A stretch of DNA of 64,000 nucleotides from Acorus gramineus. Its lineage: Eukaryota > Streptophyta > Magnoliopsida > Acorales > Acoraceae. Below the pieces are notes generated by a model, which saw nothing but the letters and a program-made list of their open reading frames with translations, did no database searches and was not told the DNA's origin. Location: contig CM060847.1 of the NCBI GenBank assembly GCA_030737835.1, positions 8,818,704 through 8,882,703 on the forward strand, given 5' to 3'. Each line of letters begins with the position of its first letter. Within the stretch, counting starts at the first letter, position 1. A program made the translations under genes and the position numbers. Below, in pieces: positions 48,287 to 58,154 of this stretch.

Positions 48287-48989
48287 ATCCTATTAGATGT
48301 TTTACTCACATCTGTAATTGTATAACTCATGATGCACCCATAGAAGAGAAAAAAAACAAAAATTACATGTCCAAAAGAAGAGAGAGAACAACTTCTTTGT
48401 TCAAGAAGATCTAATAGGGCTTTGATTTTCCTTCTCTTTCTCTGTTCCTTTAATCTGTGATGTAATTTGTTCATCAGAGGCCATATGAAAATCCCCCACC
48501 AATTTTAAAAAAATAAAAATATGAAAGTGGGAAAGAGATACGAAAATCCCCCACCAAGTCCATATCCTTCTTGTTCATCAGATTGAAACAGAAAATGAAA
48601 AAAAAAAAACGAAAGTGAGAGAGACGAAAATCCCCCACCAATTCCATAGCCTTCTTGTTCATCAGATTGAAACAGAAAATGAAAGAAAAATAAGACAGCG
48701 AGAGAGATATCACTTGGACAATCCACGTGGAGGGAGAGTAGACGGAGGGACAGTTGAGATGGTGGTGGTTCTCTTTCTCTGTGACGGCAGGAATTCCAAG
48801 AGAGTGATATGAAAAGATAGGTTTTAGGCTTTAGTGATGGACGGTTGAGATTTCATTCTACGGTTCTTATTTTGTTTGATTGAGTTGCTTGTTATAAATT
48901 TGTTACAATGTGTGACAGCTTCGGGTTCGAATTGAGCCCACCTTACCCGACACCTCAACCCGAACCTGACCCAAATTAATTTTGGGTTT

Positions 48990-49402
48990 GGGTCGAGTTG
49001 AACCCAATAGGTAAAAATCCAAACCCAAACCCGCCCATGAGTCGGGTTGGGTCGAGTTGGATTGGGTTCAACCCGCCCAAGTTGCACCCTTATTGTGTGA
49101 CCATGCAATGCATGACTTTTTTTTCTTTTGGCAACTTGGGAATAAGATAAGGATCCTAATGAATGATGTGTTATGCATGTGCAGTGCGAAGAGAAGGGTC
49201 GAGTTGAACCCGATAGGTAAAAATCCAAACCCAAACCCACCCACGAGTCGGGTTGGGTCGAGTTGGATTGGGTTCAACTTGCCCAAGTTGCACCCTTATT
49301 GTGTGACCATGCAATGCACGACTTTTTTTTCTTTTGGCAACTTGGGAATAAGATAAGGATCCTAATGAATGATGTGTTATGCATGTGCAGTGCAAAGAGA
49401 AG
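48990..49402. repeat. 207-bp tandem duplication with MITE-type ends (left arm)
   Basis: Two consecutive units start GGGTCGAGTTGAACCC at 48990 and 49196. Each contains GGTTCAAC(C/T)(C/T)GCCCAAGTTGCACCC, the terminal text of the 10625 MITE family, followed by CATGCAATGCA and CTTTTGGCAACTTGGG. The mirrored pair is in the right arm at about 55510-55925. Confidence 0.8.
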
Positions 49403-49574
49403 GGAGAGAATGTCTCATGGGTGAAAATTTAGTCAGAATTGCGATTTTTTTTTTAAAGAATAGTGCTCTCCAGGATTTGATCACTTAACCTATTTCAAGG
49501 AAGTAGGAGGTGCAACAAAATTGTGAGTTACCAGAAAATTATTAAAGAAATTATAGAAAACAATTTCAAAATGT

Positions 49575-49650
49575 GGGTCCATAGCTTAGTGGTAGTCTGG
49601 TAGAGGATTTCACTGCAAATCAAGAGATCACTGGTTTGAATTCGGTAACC
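49575..49650 (+). pseudogene. tRNA-Cys(GCA)-like pseudogene (left arm)
   Basis: GGGTCCATAGCTTAGTGGTA, an insertion of about 8 nt, then GAGGATTTCACTGCAAATCA and AGAGATCACTGGTTTGAATT resemble a plant nuclear tRNA-Cys with GCA anticodon. The acceptor strand does not pair at the 3' end and the D-arm is disrupted, so it is a pseudogene or SINE head. The mirror copy is at 55266-55341 on the minus strand. Confidence 0.6.
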
Positions 49651-49986
49651 TGCAACGAGCCTCAATACATGCACTATGTCCATCCAGGGTTTCTTAACCC
49701 TACAAGTCAACCATGACCATAACAGGTTAGAGCTCAATGAACAAACTTATGAACTTGAAATCATATCACAAGTACAAGAAGAAAAGAACCCCAACAAGCT
49801 TAGAATAAAACCAAAAGAATAATAGACGTTGAATTTTCTCCAAGAAGAACCACAACCCAAGCCCGGAAAAAATGTTGTGATCACCGCCCAGATGTTCTCA
49901 TCGTGTATCCTTTTCCTCTGATAGATTTCTCATTGTGTGCAAGCCAAATATCCAACACATCGAATGCAGAATGAGGTCTTGAAATT

Positions 49987-50253
49987 TCACCTTATTCCAA
50001 GGGTCCCCTCTTTTCCTTCTCTTCCAGATCCATTTCCACAAACCTTAAAAGTCACATCATGATCCAAGTGCCAGCCCACCTCAGAACATTTACCAATACT
50101 ACGCGAGCATCCAAAGAATAGATGGTCTTTAGACTCTTCTTCCTCACCACAAAGCTCACATACAACGTTCCCATAACCACACAAAACACTTAATCTTAAA
50201 GAGATAATGAACTCATCAAATTTGGTGTGAGAGCCGCGAGGATGAAACCACAT
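49987..50253 (-). pseudogene. LINE zf-RVT remnant (left arm)
   Basis: The frame contains CELCGEEEESKDHLFFGC, the C-x2-C ... D-H-L-F-F-x-C signature of the reverse-transcriptase zinc-binding domain (zf-RVT) at the 3' end of plant LINE open reading frames. The surrounding frame (RGSHTKFDEFIISLRLSVLC) fits the same region in degraded form. No reverse transcriptase core is nearby. Confidence 0.7.
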
Positions 50254-50916
50254 GAGAATGGTCCAAATTAATTCTTCTATATAAGAATTTCATGGGAAAA
50301 AATCTTTTTGTGAAGAGTGCTTCCAAATTACAATGTCCTCTTCCTTCAAGTCAAAATTGACCTCTTTAACTGGGTACCTAATGGGTTCAGATCAAGTATT
50401 CAACACCACATTGTTTCAGTTCTCTCAATCTCATCTGCTCTTTCACACATGCCACCTAAAACTATGGACCCCTGATACATTCTTCGAGCAATAAACCTAA
50501 CAAGAGTAAACTTGCAGGTAGACATGCGTCATCGCATTCCTTCATGCATTCATTTACAAACATCATCTACATACAAATCATCACCACTAACTTGAACATG
50601 CTCGGATCATGAGCTATTAATTTGTACATCTTATCAAGCAACTCAACATAGATGGTTATCATCTAACATCATAATTAATTTTGGGGGGGGGGGGGGACTC
50701 AAAAATCCATGTTCTAACTATTCACACCCAGCCAAAATTCAAACCCCCAAATAGCTCATCAATCAAACAAAAATGAATCAAGAAAATCAGATCGTTCCTA
50801 AAACCCAGATACTATCAAATCATTCACTACATTGGCATAATTTACACAACTAATAATCAACATCAACATCAAGAAATAAATATACAAAGAAGGAGAAGAC
50901 GATCATACCTGGTGTT

Positions 50917-51105
50917 TTACAGAGAGGTGAGACTGCCGTGGACGCCAACGAGGGCTGCGCCGGCCAATAACGCAGAGATCAGGAGGGATCCGACGGAGTT
51001 GAGGAAGAAGATGATGGTGAGGACGACGAGCCCGCCTAGGGTCCCCCGGTCGGAGAAGGTGCGACCGAGGAGGGTTCAGGCGGTGACGAAGGCGGTTGTG
51101 ATTGG
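50917..51105 (-). pseudogene. PRA1-family gene fragment (left arm)
   Basis: On the minus strand the sequence encodes TLLGRTFSDRGTLGGLVVLT, then a hydrophobic stretch with FLNSVGSLLISALLAGAALV and GVHGSL. This is the C-terminal membrane part of PRA1 (prenylated Rab acceptor) proteins. An in-frame TGA precedes it and TAA follows, so it cannot make PRA1. Confidence 0.75.
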
Positions 51106-52439
51106 GGAGGTGGGATTTATTTGTCCAGGGAAAGTATTCCCTTCAAAACAGCAGGCTTCTTTGTCAGTATTTAACCGCGTAGCCTATACACTTCTTATTC
51201 AATGGATAGAACTGCACATTCAATTATTGAATACAAGTGTCACTCTTTTAGTGAACACAAACAAATCTAGATTTGATCAATATCATCAATATCATACAGC
51301 CTCCACTATAGTTATTATCATCTTATCGTCGTCGAAGTTGTGCTATAACATACAACTATTTGAATATATATATTACTCACTTATATTAAATAGAAAGTGA
51401 ATTGGTTTTTAATTTTTGTTTTTATCTTCCATGAATTTAATAATTATTCAGATCTATTTATTCAAAATTTGAGATTTCAAATCAAACTTAGACAGATTAT
51501 AAAAATATTTAGAATTTTAAAATCCGATTTAAGTAAATCATATTAGTGTATTCAAATTTTAATAATTTAGAATTAAAAAAAATTAGTAAATCTGTTTTAA
51601 TTGAATCTATAAAGATTTGTTACATTATAGTATTTATCAAAAATAAGAAAAACAATATATACTACATGGTATACTGTTTTATTTCTCTGTATATTAAATG
51701 GAATGCAATTTTTATATGATTTAATATTCTATAAATATTTCATTCATATTGTGTTTTTCATATCAATATTATATTTATGTATTTAGTTCGTCTATAAAAC
51801 TAATATATAATATTATACATGTGAAGGGAAAACCTCGCGCTCATCTCGGATGCGCCACGTGTTTGTTTAAATTAGGTTGATACATTACTCGACCTGACTC
51901 GAAAGACCATGATAGAAATTGCTCGGACCTGATCCGTTGCCCTAGGAGAGCAGCTCGCAAGACCTACTGAGGAGGAGGGAATGACCAGATCACTGGCAGC
52001 CCGAAGAGTCACAAGACTAGTCACGCAGTTGAACCCTTTGAAAGTGGAGTTATCGAAGCATCTTTGGACCGATTAGACATTCGTCTAGGGACCATTGCAA
52101 CCCAATTATGGCTATAGTGGAATTAGGATCACTCTGCCCAACATAGCTGATGAGACACGTCCTAGACCGAACAGGCAAATGGCCACAATCATAGTTGGCA
52201 CGAATGAATCAACACCATGTGACCACAACATCATCACAATCTCCCAATGCCTGTACCTCGTAGAATCTTCTATGTCAAAAGATATTTGCCAAGACAAAGA
52301 GATGGTAATGCGATAAAACTTTGCCATCTTCTCAACCATAAAAGGATACAAAAGAGAAGGAAAAGGAGAGGGGATCGCAATTTGGGATAAACCATTATTC
52401 TTGTCCACAAAAAAAAAAACTAAACTAAACTGATCTTCT

Positions 52440-52585
52440 CCACTGACTTGAGCGACGAAGTCCCTTTGGCCGGCATCACACTGGTGTCAAGGGCTTTTTT
52501 TGCACAACCTTACCCTTTCCATTGACTTGAGTGTCAGAACCCCTTTAACCGGCACTACACTGGCGTCAAGGGCTTTTTAGGTGCA
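52440..52585 (+). repeat. Two-copy tandem repeat with LTR-like text
   Basis: Two diverged units of about 80 bp share CACTGACTTGAGCG/TC, CCCTTTGGCCGGCATCACAC and TGGTGTCAAGGGCTTTTT. The GACTTGAGCGTC...CCGGC style resembles plant Ty3/gypsy LTR sequence. The motif AAGCCCTTGACACCAG near 52835 is its inverted echo. Confidence 0.5.
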
Positions 52586-52628
52586 TGTTTGTTCTTAGGA
52601 GTACGCGGACCTTTACCCAAAGGCGGAG

Positions 52629-52790
52629 AAGCAAAGCCGGTTTATCCTTCCATAACTCCGAAGCCTTCATGGGAGGCGCCTTTGACTTCACCAACCTCTC
52701 CATGCCAATCTTGTACTCCGGTGTAAGCTTTTGAACTGCTATGTTTTCAATGGAGGAGTAAGGTGAAACATTATCAACCACAGGTGGAGG
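52629..52790 (-). pseudogene. Captured thioredoxin/peroxiredoxin-like exon, copy 2
   Basis: The minus strand repeats the exon of copy 1 and carries it further: after KSKAPPM comes KASELWKDKPALLL, then it breaks into the 41-bp inverted repeat. It keeps about 50 bp of upstream intron with the CATACAG acceptor. Cut inside the domain before any catalytic cysteine, it is nonfunctional. Confidence 0.55.
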
Positions 52791-53811
52791 CTGTATGAAA
52801 TAATTATAGTGGGGAAGCAAACAATGTACATGAAAAGCCCTTGACACCAGTGTGAAGGTCTTCTCCGCCTTTGGGTAAAGGTCCGCGTACTCCTAAGAAC
52901 AATGTATATTCAAATAGTTGTATGTTATAGCACAGCTTCGACGACGATAAGATGATAATAAATATGTTTTATTTTAAAGAACACACATTTTTATTTTATT
53001 AAAGAACACACTGTGACGTAAGAGGAAAATGTTTTAACGTGTCTGTGACCGTTTAATCATATTATATTGAAATAAACAAAGTAAAAAAAAATCCTAAAAA
53101 ATGAACACCCGATCTTACTTCTATCTGCACCCCTTCAATTAATTTATATGCCCCTTTTATTTAAACACCTGATCTATAATTAGTTTTTCATTTAGAGGCC
53201 TTTCATATAAAAACCATGTTTGATTTTTGTTAACACACCCTTCCATTGGATAATATTACGTACAATTGGTTTTCAGTCCCAATTCCAATTCATACATATT
53301 TTGATTATTTTAAAAATAATATACATAGTCTAATAAAATATTTATTTTTATAAAAAAATAAAACATATGCTTCAATAAATTATATGGATGCATTTATAAA
53401 AAATATAAAAAAATTATATTAAAACATATATCTCGTTAATGTGAGTATATAGAGCTAATGAAACATATGTAATTAAAATTAAAGCTAAAAAATGACTTTG
53501 TATAACAACAATCATTTTTTTTTTATCTCCCTCTCTCTCCTTTATATCTGTCACAAATGACAAAGTTCAGATCAGATCAAGACTAGTTTCTGTATAGTCA
53601 ATTGTTGGAGCACTCTCTTATTAAATATTGATGATATTGATCAAATCTAGATTTGTTTGTGTTCACTAAAAGAGTGACACTTGTATTCAATAATTGAATG
53701 TGCAGTTCTATCCATTGAATAAGAAGTGTATAGGCTACGCGGTTAAATACTGACAAAGAAGCCTGCTGTTTTGAAGGGAATACTTTCCCTGGACAAATAA
53801 ATCCCCCCTCC

Positions 53812-54000
53812 CCAATCACAACCGCCTTCGTCACCGCCTGAACCCTCCTCGGTCGCACCTTCTCCGACCGGGGGACCCTAGGCGGGCTCGTCGTCCTCAC
53901 CATCATCTTCTTCCTCAACTCCGTCGGATCCCTCCTGATCTCTGCGTTATTGGCCGGCGCAGCCCTCGTTGGCGTCCACGGCAGTCTCACCTCTCTGTAA
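53812..54000 (+). pseudogene. PRA1-family gene fragment (right arm)
   Basis: Mirror of the left-arm PRA1 fragment, with in-frame TGA at 53839-53841 and TAA at 53998-54000. CACCAG|GTATGATC just after resembles an exon end with donor, so exon plus intron DNA may have been captured. A 136-residue frame on the opposite strand is only the antisense of this fragment. Confidence 0.75.
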
Positions 54001-54663
54001 AACACCAGGTATGATCGTCTTCTCCTTCTTTGTATATTTATTTCTTGATGTTGATGTTGATTATTAGTTGTGTAAATTATGCCAATGTAGTGAATGATTT
54101 GATAGTATCTGGGTTTTAGGAACGATCTGATTTTCTTGATTCATTTTTGTTTGATTGATGAGCTATTTGGGGGTTTGAATTTTGGCTGGGTGTGAACAGT
54201 TAGAACATGGATTTTTGAGTCCCCCCCCCCCCCCAAAATTAATTATGATGTTAGATGATAACCATCTATGTTGAGTTGCTTGATAAGATGTACAAATTAA
54301 TAGCTCATGATCCGAGCATGTTCAAGTTAGTGGTGATGATTTGTATGTAGATGATGTTTGTAAATGAATGCATGAAGGAATGCGATGACGCATGTCTACC
54401 TGCAAGTTTACTCTTGTTAGGTTTATTGCTCGAAGAATGTATCAGGGGTCCATAGTTTTAGGTGGCATGTGTGAAAGAGCAGATGAGATTGAGAGAACTG
54501 AAACAATGTGGTGTTGAATACTTGATCTGAACCCATTAGGTACCCAGTTAAAGAGGTCAATTTTGACTTGAAGGAAGAGGACATTGTAATTTGGAAGCAC
54601 TCTTCACAAAAAGATTTTTTCCCATGAAATTCTTATATAGAAGAATTAATTTGGACCATTCTC

Positions 54664-54930
54664 ATGTGGTTTCATCCTCGCGGCTCTCACACCAAATTTG
54701 ATGAGTTCATTATCTCTTTAAGATTAAGTGTTTTGTGTGGTTATGGGAACGTTGTATGTGAGCTTTGTGGTGAGGAAGAAGAGTCTAAAGACCATCTATT
54801 CTTTGGATGCTCGCGTAGTATTGGTAAATGTTCTGAGGTGGGCTGGCACTTGGATCATGATGTGACTTTTAAGGTTTGTGGAAATGGATCTGGAAGAGAA
54901 GGAAAAGAGGGGACCCTTGGAATAAGGTGA
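54664..54930 (+). pseudogene. LINE zf-RVT remnant (right arm)
   Basis: Identical mirror of 49987-50253. Upstream text on this strand (near 54545-54640) appears to continue the LINE frame in broken form. Confidence 0.7.
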
Positions 54931-55265
54931 AATTTCAAGACCTCATTCTGCATTCGATGTGTTGGATATTTGGCTTGCACACAATGAGAAATCTATCAGA
55001 GGAAAAGGATACACGATGAGAACATCTGGGCGGTGATCACAACATTTTTTCCGGGCTTGGGTTGTGGTTCTTCTTGGAGAAATTCAACGTCTATTATTCT
55101 TTTGGTTTTATTCTAAGCTTGTTGGGGTTCTTTTCTTCTTGTACTTGTGATATGATTTCAAGTTCATAAGTTTGTTCATTGAGCTCTAACCTGTTATGGT
55201 CATGGTTGACTTGTAGGGTTAAGAAACCCTGGATGGACATAGTGCATGTATTGAGGCTCGTTGCA

Positions 55266-55341
55266 GGTTACCGAATTCAAACCAGTGATCTCTTGATTTG
55301 CAGTGAAATCCTCTACCAGACTACCACTAAGCTATGGACCC
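55266..55341 (-). pseudogene. tRNA-Cys(GCA)-like pseudogene (right arm)
   Basis: Exact mirror of 49575-49650 in the right arm, with the same D-arm insertion and missing acceptor pairing. Confidence 0.6.
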
Positions 55342-56672
55342 ACATTTTGAAATTGTTTTCTATAATTTCTTTAATAATTTTCTGGTAACTCACAATTTTG
55401 TTGCACCTCCTACTTCCTTGAAATAGGTTAAGTGATCAAATCCTGGAGAGCACTATTCTTTAAAAAAAAAATCGCAATTCTGACTAAATTTTCACCCATG
55501 AGACATTCTCTCCCTTCTCTTTGCACTGCACATGCATAACACATCATTCATTAGGATCCTTATCTTATTCCCAAGTTGCCAAAAGAAAAAAAAGTCGTGC
55601 ATTGCATGGTCACACAATAAGGGTGCAACTTGGGCAAGTTGAACCCAATCCAACTCGACCCAACCCGACTCGTGGGTGGGTTTGGGTTTGGATTTTTACC
55701 TATCGGGTTCAACTCGACCCTTCTCTTCGCACTGCACATGCATAACACATCATTCATTAGGATCCTTATATTCCCAAGTTGCCAAAAGAAAAAAAAGTCA
55801 TGCATTGCATGGTCACACAATAAGGGTGCAACTTGGGCGGGTTGAACCCAATCCAACTCGACCCAACCCGACTCATGGGCGGGTTTGGGTTTGGATTTTT
55901 ACCTATTGGGTTCAACTCGACCCAAACCCAAAATTAATTTGGGTCAGGTTCGGGTTGAGGTGTCGGGTAAGGTGGGCTCAATTCGAACCCGAAGCTGTCA
56001 CACATTGTAACAAATTTATAACAAGCAACTCAATCAAACAAAATAAGAACCGTAGAATGAAATCTCAACCGTCCATCACTAAAGCCTAAAACCTATCTTT
56101 TCATATCACTCTCTTGGAATTCCTGCCGTCACAGAGAAAGAGAACCACCACCATCTCAACTGTCCCTCCGTCTACTCTCCCTCCACGTGGATTGTCCAAG
56201 TGATATCTCTCTCGCTGTCTTATTTTTCTTTCATTTTCTGTTTCAATCTGATGAACAAGAAGGCTATGGAATTGGTGGGGGATTTTCGTCTCTCTCACTT
56301 TCGTTTTTTTTTTTTCATTTTCTGTTTCAATCTGATGAACAAGAAGGATATGGACTTGGTGGGGGATTTTCGTATCTCTTTCCCACTTTCATATTTTTAT
56401 TTTTTTAAAATTGGTGGGGGATTTTCATATGGCCTCTGATGAACAAATTACATCACAGATTAAAGGAACAGAGAAAGAGAAGGAAAATCAAAGCCCTATT
56501 AGATCTTCTTGAACAAAGAAGTTGTTCTCTCTCTTCTTTTGGACATGTAATTTTTGTTTTTTTTCTCTTCTATGGGTGCATCATGAGTTATACAATTACA
56601 GATGTGAGTAAAACATCTAATAGGATTATTATTGTATTGGTTATTAAACATGTTGAATATGTTTTCTTTGTT

Positions 56673-56826
56673 TTTTATTTGTTAAACCCGTGTCCGACCC
56701 AAACCAGGGTTCAACCCAAACCCGACCTAATCCCGCGGGTTGTGGTCGCGTTTGGGTTCGGGTTGAGTATTGGGTTTGAACAAGCTTTTACCCCAACCAA
56801 ACCCGTCCGAGTTGCACCCCTATTAC
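56673..56826. mobile_element. MITE-family remnant
   Basis: Interior runs of CCCAAACCCGACC and GGGTTCGGGTTGAG end in GTCCGAGTTGCACCCCTATT. The last part matches the terminal text of the 10625-11572 element. The left end was not found, so it is truncated. Confidence 0.5.
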
Positions 56827-57044
56827 ACATTTGTAACCTACTAGCAGAAAGCTACATTAATATTAGTTAATACACACACACATTTTGTGTATGTTATATT
56901 TAGATATATAGAATGGAAAACATTGAATGGCGTAAGGGTGGTTGAGGAGAATGGTTGCGATAATACATTGGCCAAGGTCCAGGACCATTGCAATCTTAGG
57001 ATCTGTTAATAGAATTTTTGCACACATGGCATCTGTAATGTAGT

Positions 57045-57190
57045 AACGATGGTGCTTGGCCTAATAGGACAAAAGTCCTTAGTTCAAGCAGTGAGAGAGG
57101 CTAGGACTGTATCTGGTTTCTCCTCTCTCAGCACCCTGCTATACGCTCGAAGATGACCCTTTTATTGTCATTTGTAAAGTCCCACTGGTG
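57045..57190 (+). mobile_element. SINE-like element, second copy of the 5985 family
   Basis: Shares the body motif (G)ACTGTATC...CTCCTCTCTCAGCACCCTG with 5985-6180. It has a tRNA-like start (GGTGCTTGGCCTAATAGGAC, then AGTTCAAGCAG). Ends not resolved. Confidence 0.4.
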
Positions 57191-57508
57191 GAGTAGCTGA
57201 TCAAAACAGTTTCCCAAATTCACAAAAATTCCCAAGAAGCCTATGGAAATAACCAGCCATTGTAGTTTTTGATATATAGTATCCTTTCGGTGAGATATAC
57301 TCGACTTCTAGTTACATCATAACCAGCAGTTGAGTAGGTGACTTGGTTGGCAATCCTTAATAACTACATATTTGAGTAGCATGGGATGGCTCTGTTTGGA
57401 TGTCAGGTCAACCAATTTTTTGAACATGTCACTATTTGTACTTCATATCACACTGTGTTGATGAGTAAATTAATGGTTGTTAACTACTTCATATCGAGTA
57501 ACTTGAAG

Positions 57509-58154
57509 ATGGCCCTGAGGAAGGCGTTGGGGATGTCGGACGGGGAGTTGATGAGGCCTGATGCGTTGCCATGCTCTACTATGATGCGTCACACATCCTA
57601 CATCTACACCTTTGGTGGCGGCGTGGCCTTTTGGATCCTCTGCAGGTTGCATTATGGTCAGTGCCATTCTTTTCTTTTTACCCACTCTTTAGCACCTTTT
57701 TTTCTTGGAAAATATTAAGCTCGTCCTTTTTGCAGTCCCTTTTGCAGCCCATATATATACTTGGTCAATGAAGTACATTCTTTTATAAAAATGAAGTACG
57801 TACTCGTACGAATTGAAAGCATTTTTTTTTACGATTTTTGTAATAGAGTATATACTAACAATGTAGAGTATATACTACACTACCGTGTTAGACAATTTCA
57901 TATGCTACGTTTGTGACATAACGACTGCAATTGAGACTGCAAAAAGGACCGAGGGTATCAGTGCCCGCTTTCCCTCCTCTTAGTTTATATTCATGTAAAA
58001 TTTTATAGGTCCAAGAATAACTGTTCCAAGGAGTTTGAGGTGGGTGAGCGTTGGGGCAGTGACAGGTAGCTCATCTTCAGCGCTACTGGTCCGCCTTTTC
58101 TGCCCAGAGTGTGAACCCCAAAACATTGCTGCCTATGAGAAAGGTTCAAACTGA
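57509..58154 (+). CDS. Small conserved membrane protein, 97 residues, function unknown
   Basis: Exons 57509-57656 and 58009-58154 join in phase 1 (ATTATG|GTCAGT, TTATAG|GTCCAAG), giving 294 nt including TGA. The product starts MALRKALGMSDGELMRPDAL. A hydrophobic stretch TFGGGVAFWILCRLHYG precedes the junction. GPRITVPRSLRW follows, then a second weakly hydrophobic stretch (SVGAVTGSSSSALLVRLF) and CEPQNIAAYEKGSN. Exact frame closure and protein-like composition support a real gene. I believe similar short proteins exist across land plants but cannot name the family. Two short membrane segments suggest an organelle inner-membrane protein. The upstream in-frame codons at 57386-57508 look noncoding. 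Confidence 0.65.

Larger units (their letters stand above)
48287..51292 (+). repeat. 3.0-kb inverted repeat, left arm
   Basis: The whole segment is found in reverse complement at 53625-56626. I read the arms against each other and saw three differences only: a 3-bp indel near 49147, a 1-bp A-run indel near 49837, and a T/G substitution at 51111 versus 53806. Even the 14-base homopolymer (G at 50683-50696, C at 54221-54234) is equal. Contents from outside in: an inner 10-bp palindrome (CCTATTAGAT), a triplicated GAAAATCCCCCACCAA repeat, a 207-bp tandem duplication, a SINE, a tRNA-Cys-like sequence, a LINE remnant, a G-run and a PRA1 fragment. Confidence 0.93.
51293..53624. other. Spacer of the large inverted repeat, with nested smaller inverted repeats
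   Basis: Two further inverted pairs lie inside: 51312-51367 with 52906-52961 (56 bp, one mismatch seen) and 52591-52631 with 52860-52900 (41 bp, perfect). Position 51293 starts CATACAGCCTCCAC, identical to the acceptor-exon junction of the thioredoxin-like fragment. 51835-52400 is less AT-rich and unassigned. 52967-53624 is AT-rich with nothing recognised. Confidence 0.8.
53625..56626 (-). repeat. 3.0-kb inverted repeat, right arm
   Basis: Reverse complement of 48287-51292 over its full length. The outer border is at TAATAGGATT/ATTATTG and the inner border at ATATTGATGATATTGATC. Beyond the inner border the sequences differ at once. Arms this alike imply a very recent duplication, gene conversion, or an assembly error. 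Confidence 0.93.
56627..57508. other. Region between the inverted repeat and the 97-residue gene
   Basis: Contains the MITE-related piece and the SINE-like element listed separately; otherwise AT-rich. No promoter element of the downstream gene could be fixed. Confidence 0.5.

Noticed and set aside
50912..51400. 162-codon plus-strand frame, and its 135-codon mirror at 53598-54005
   Set aside because: These are the antisense of the PRA1 fragment, which carries the recognisable domain on the other strand.
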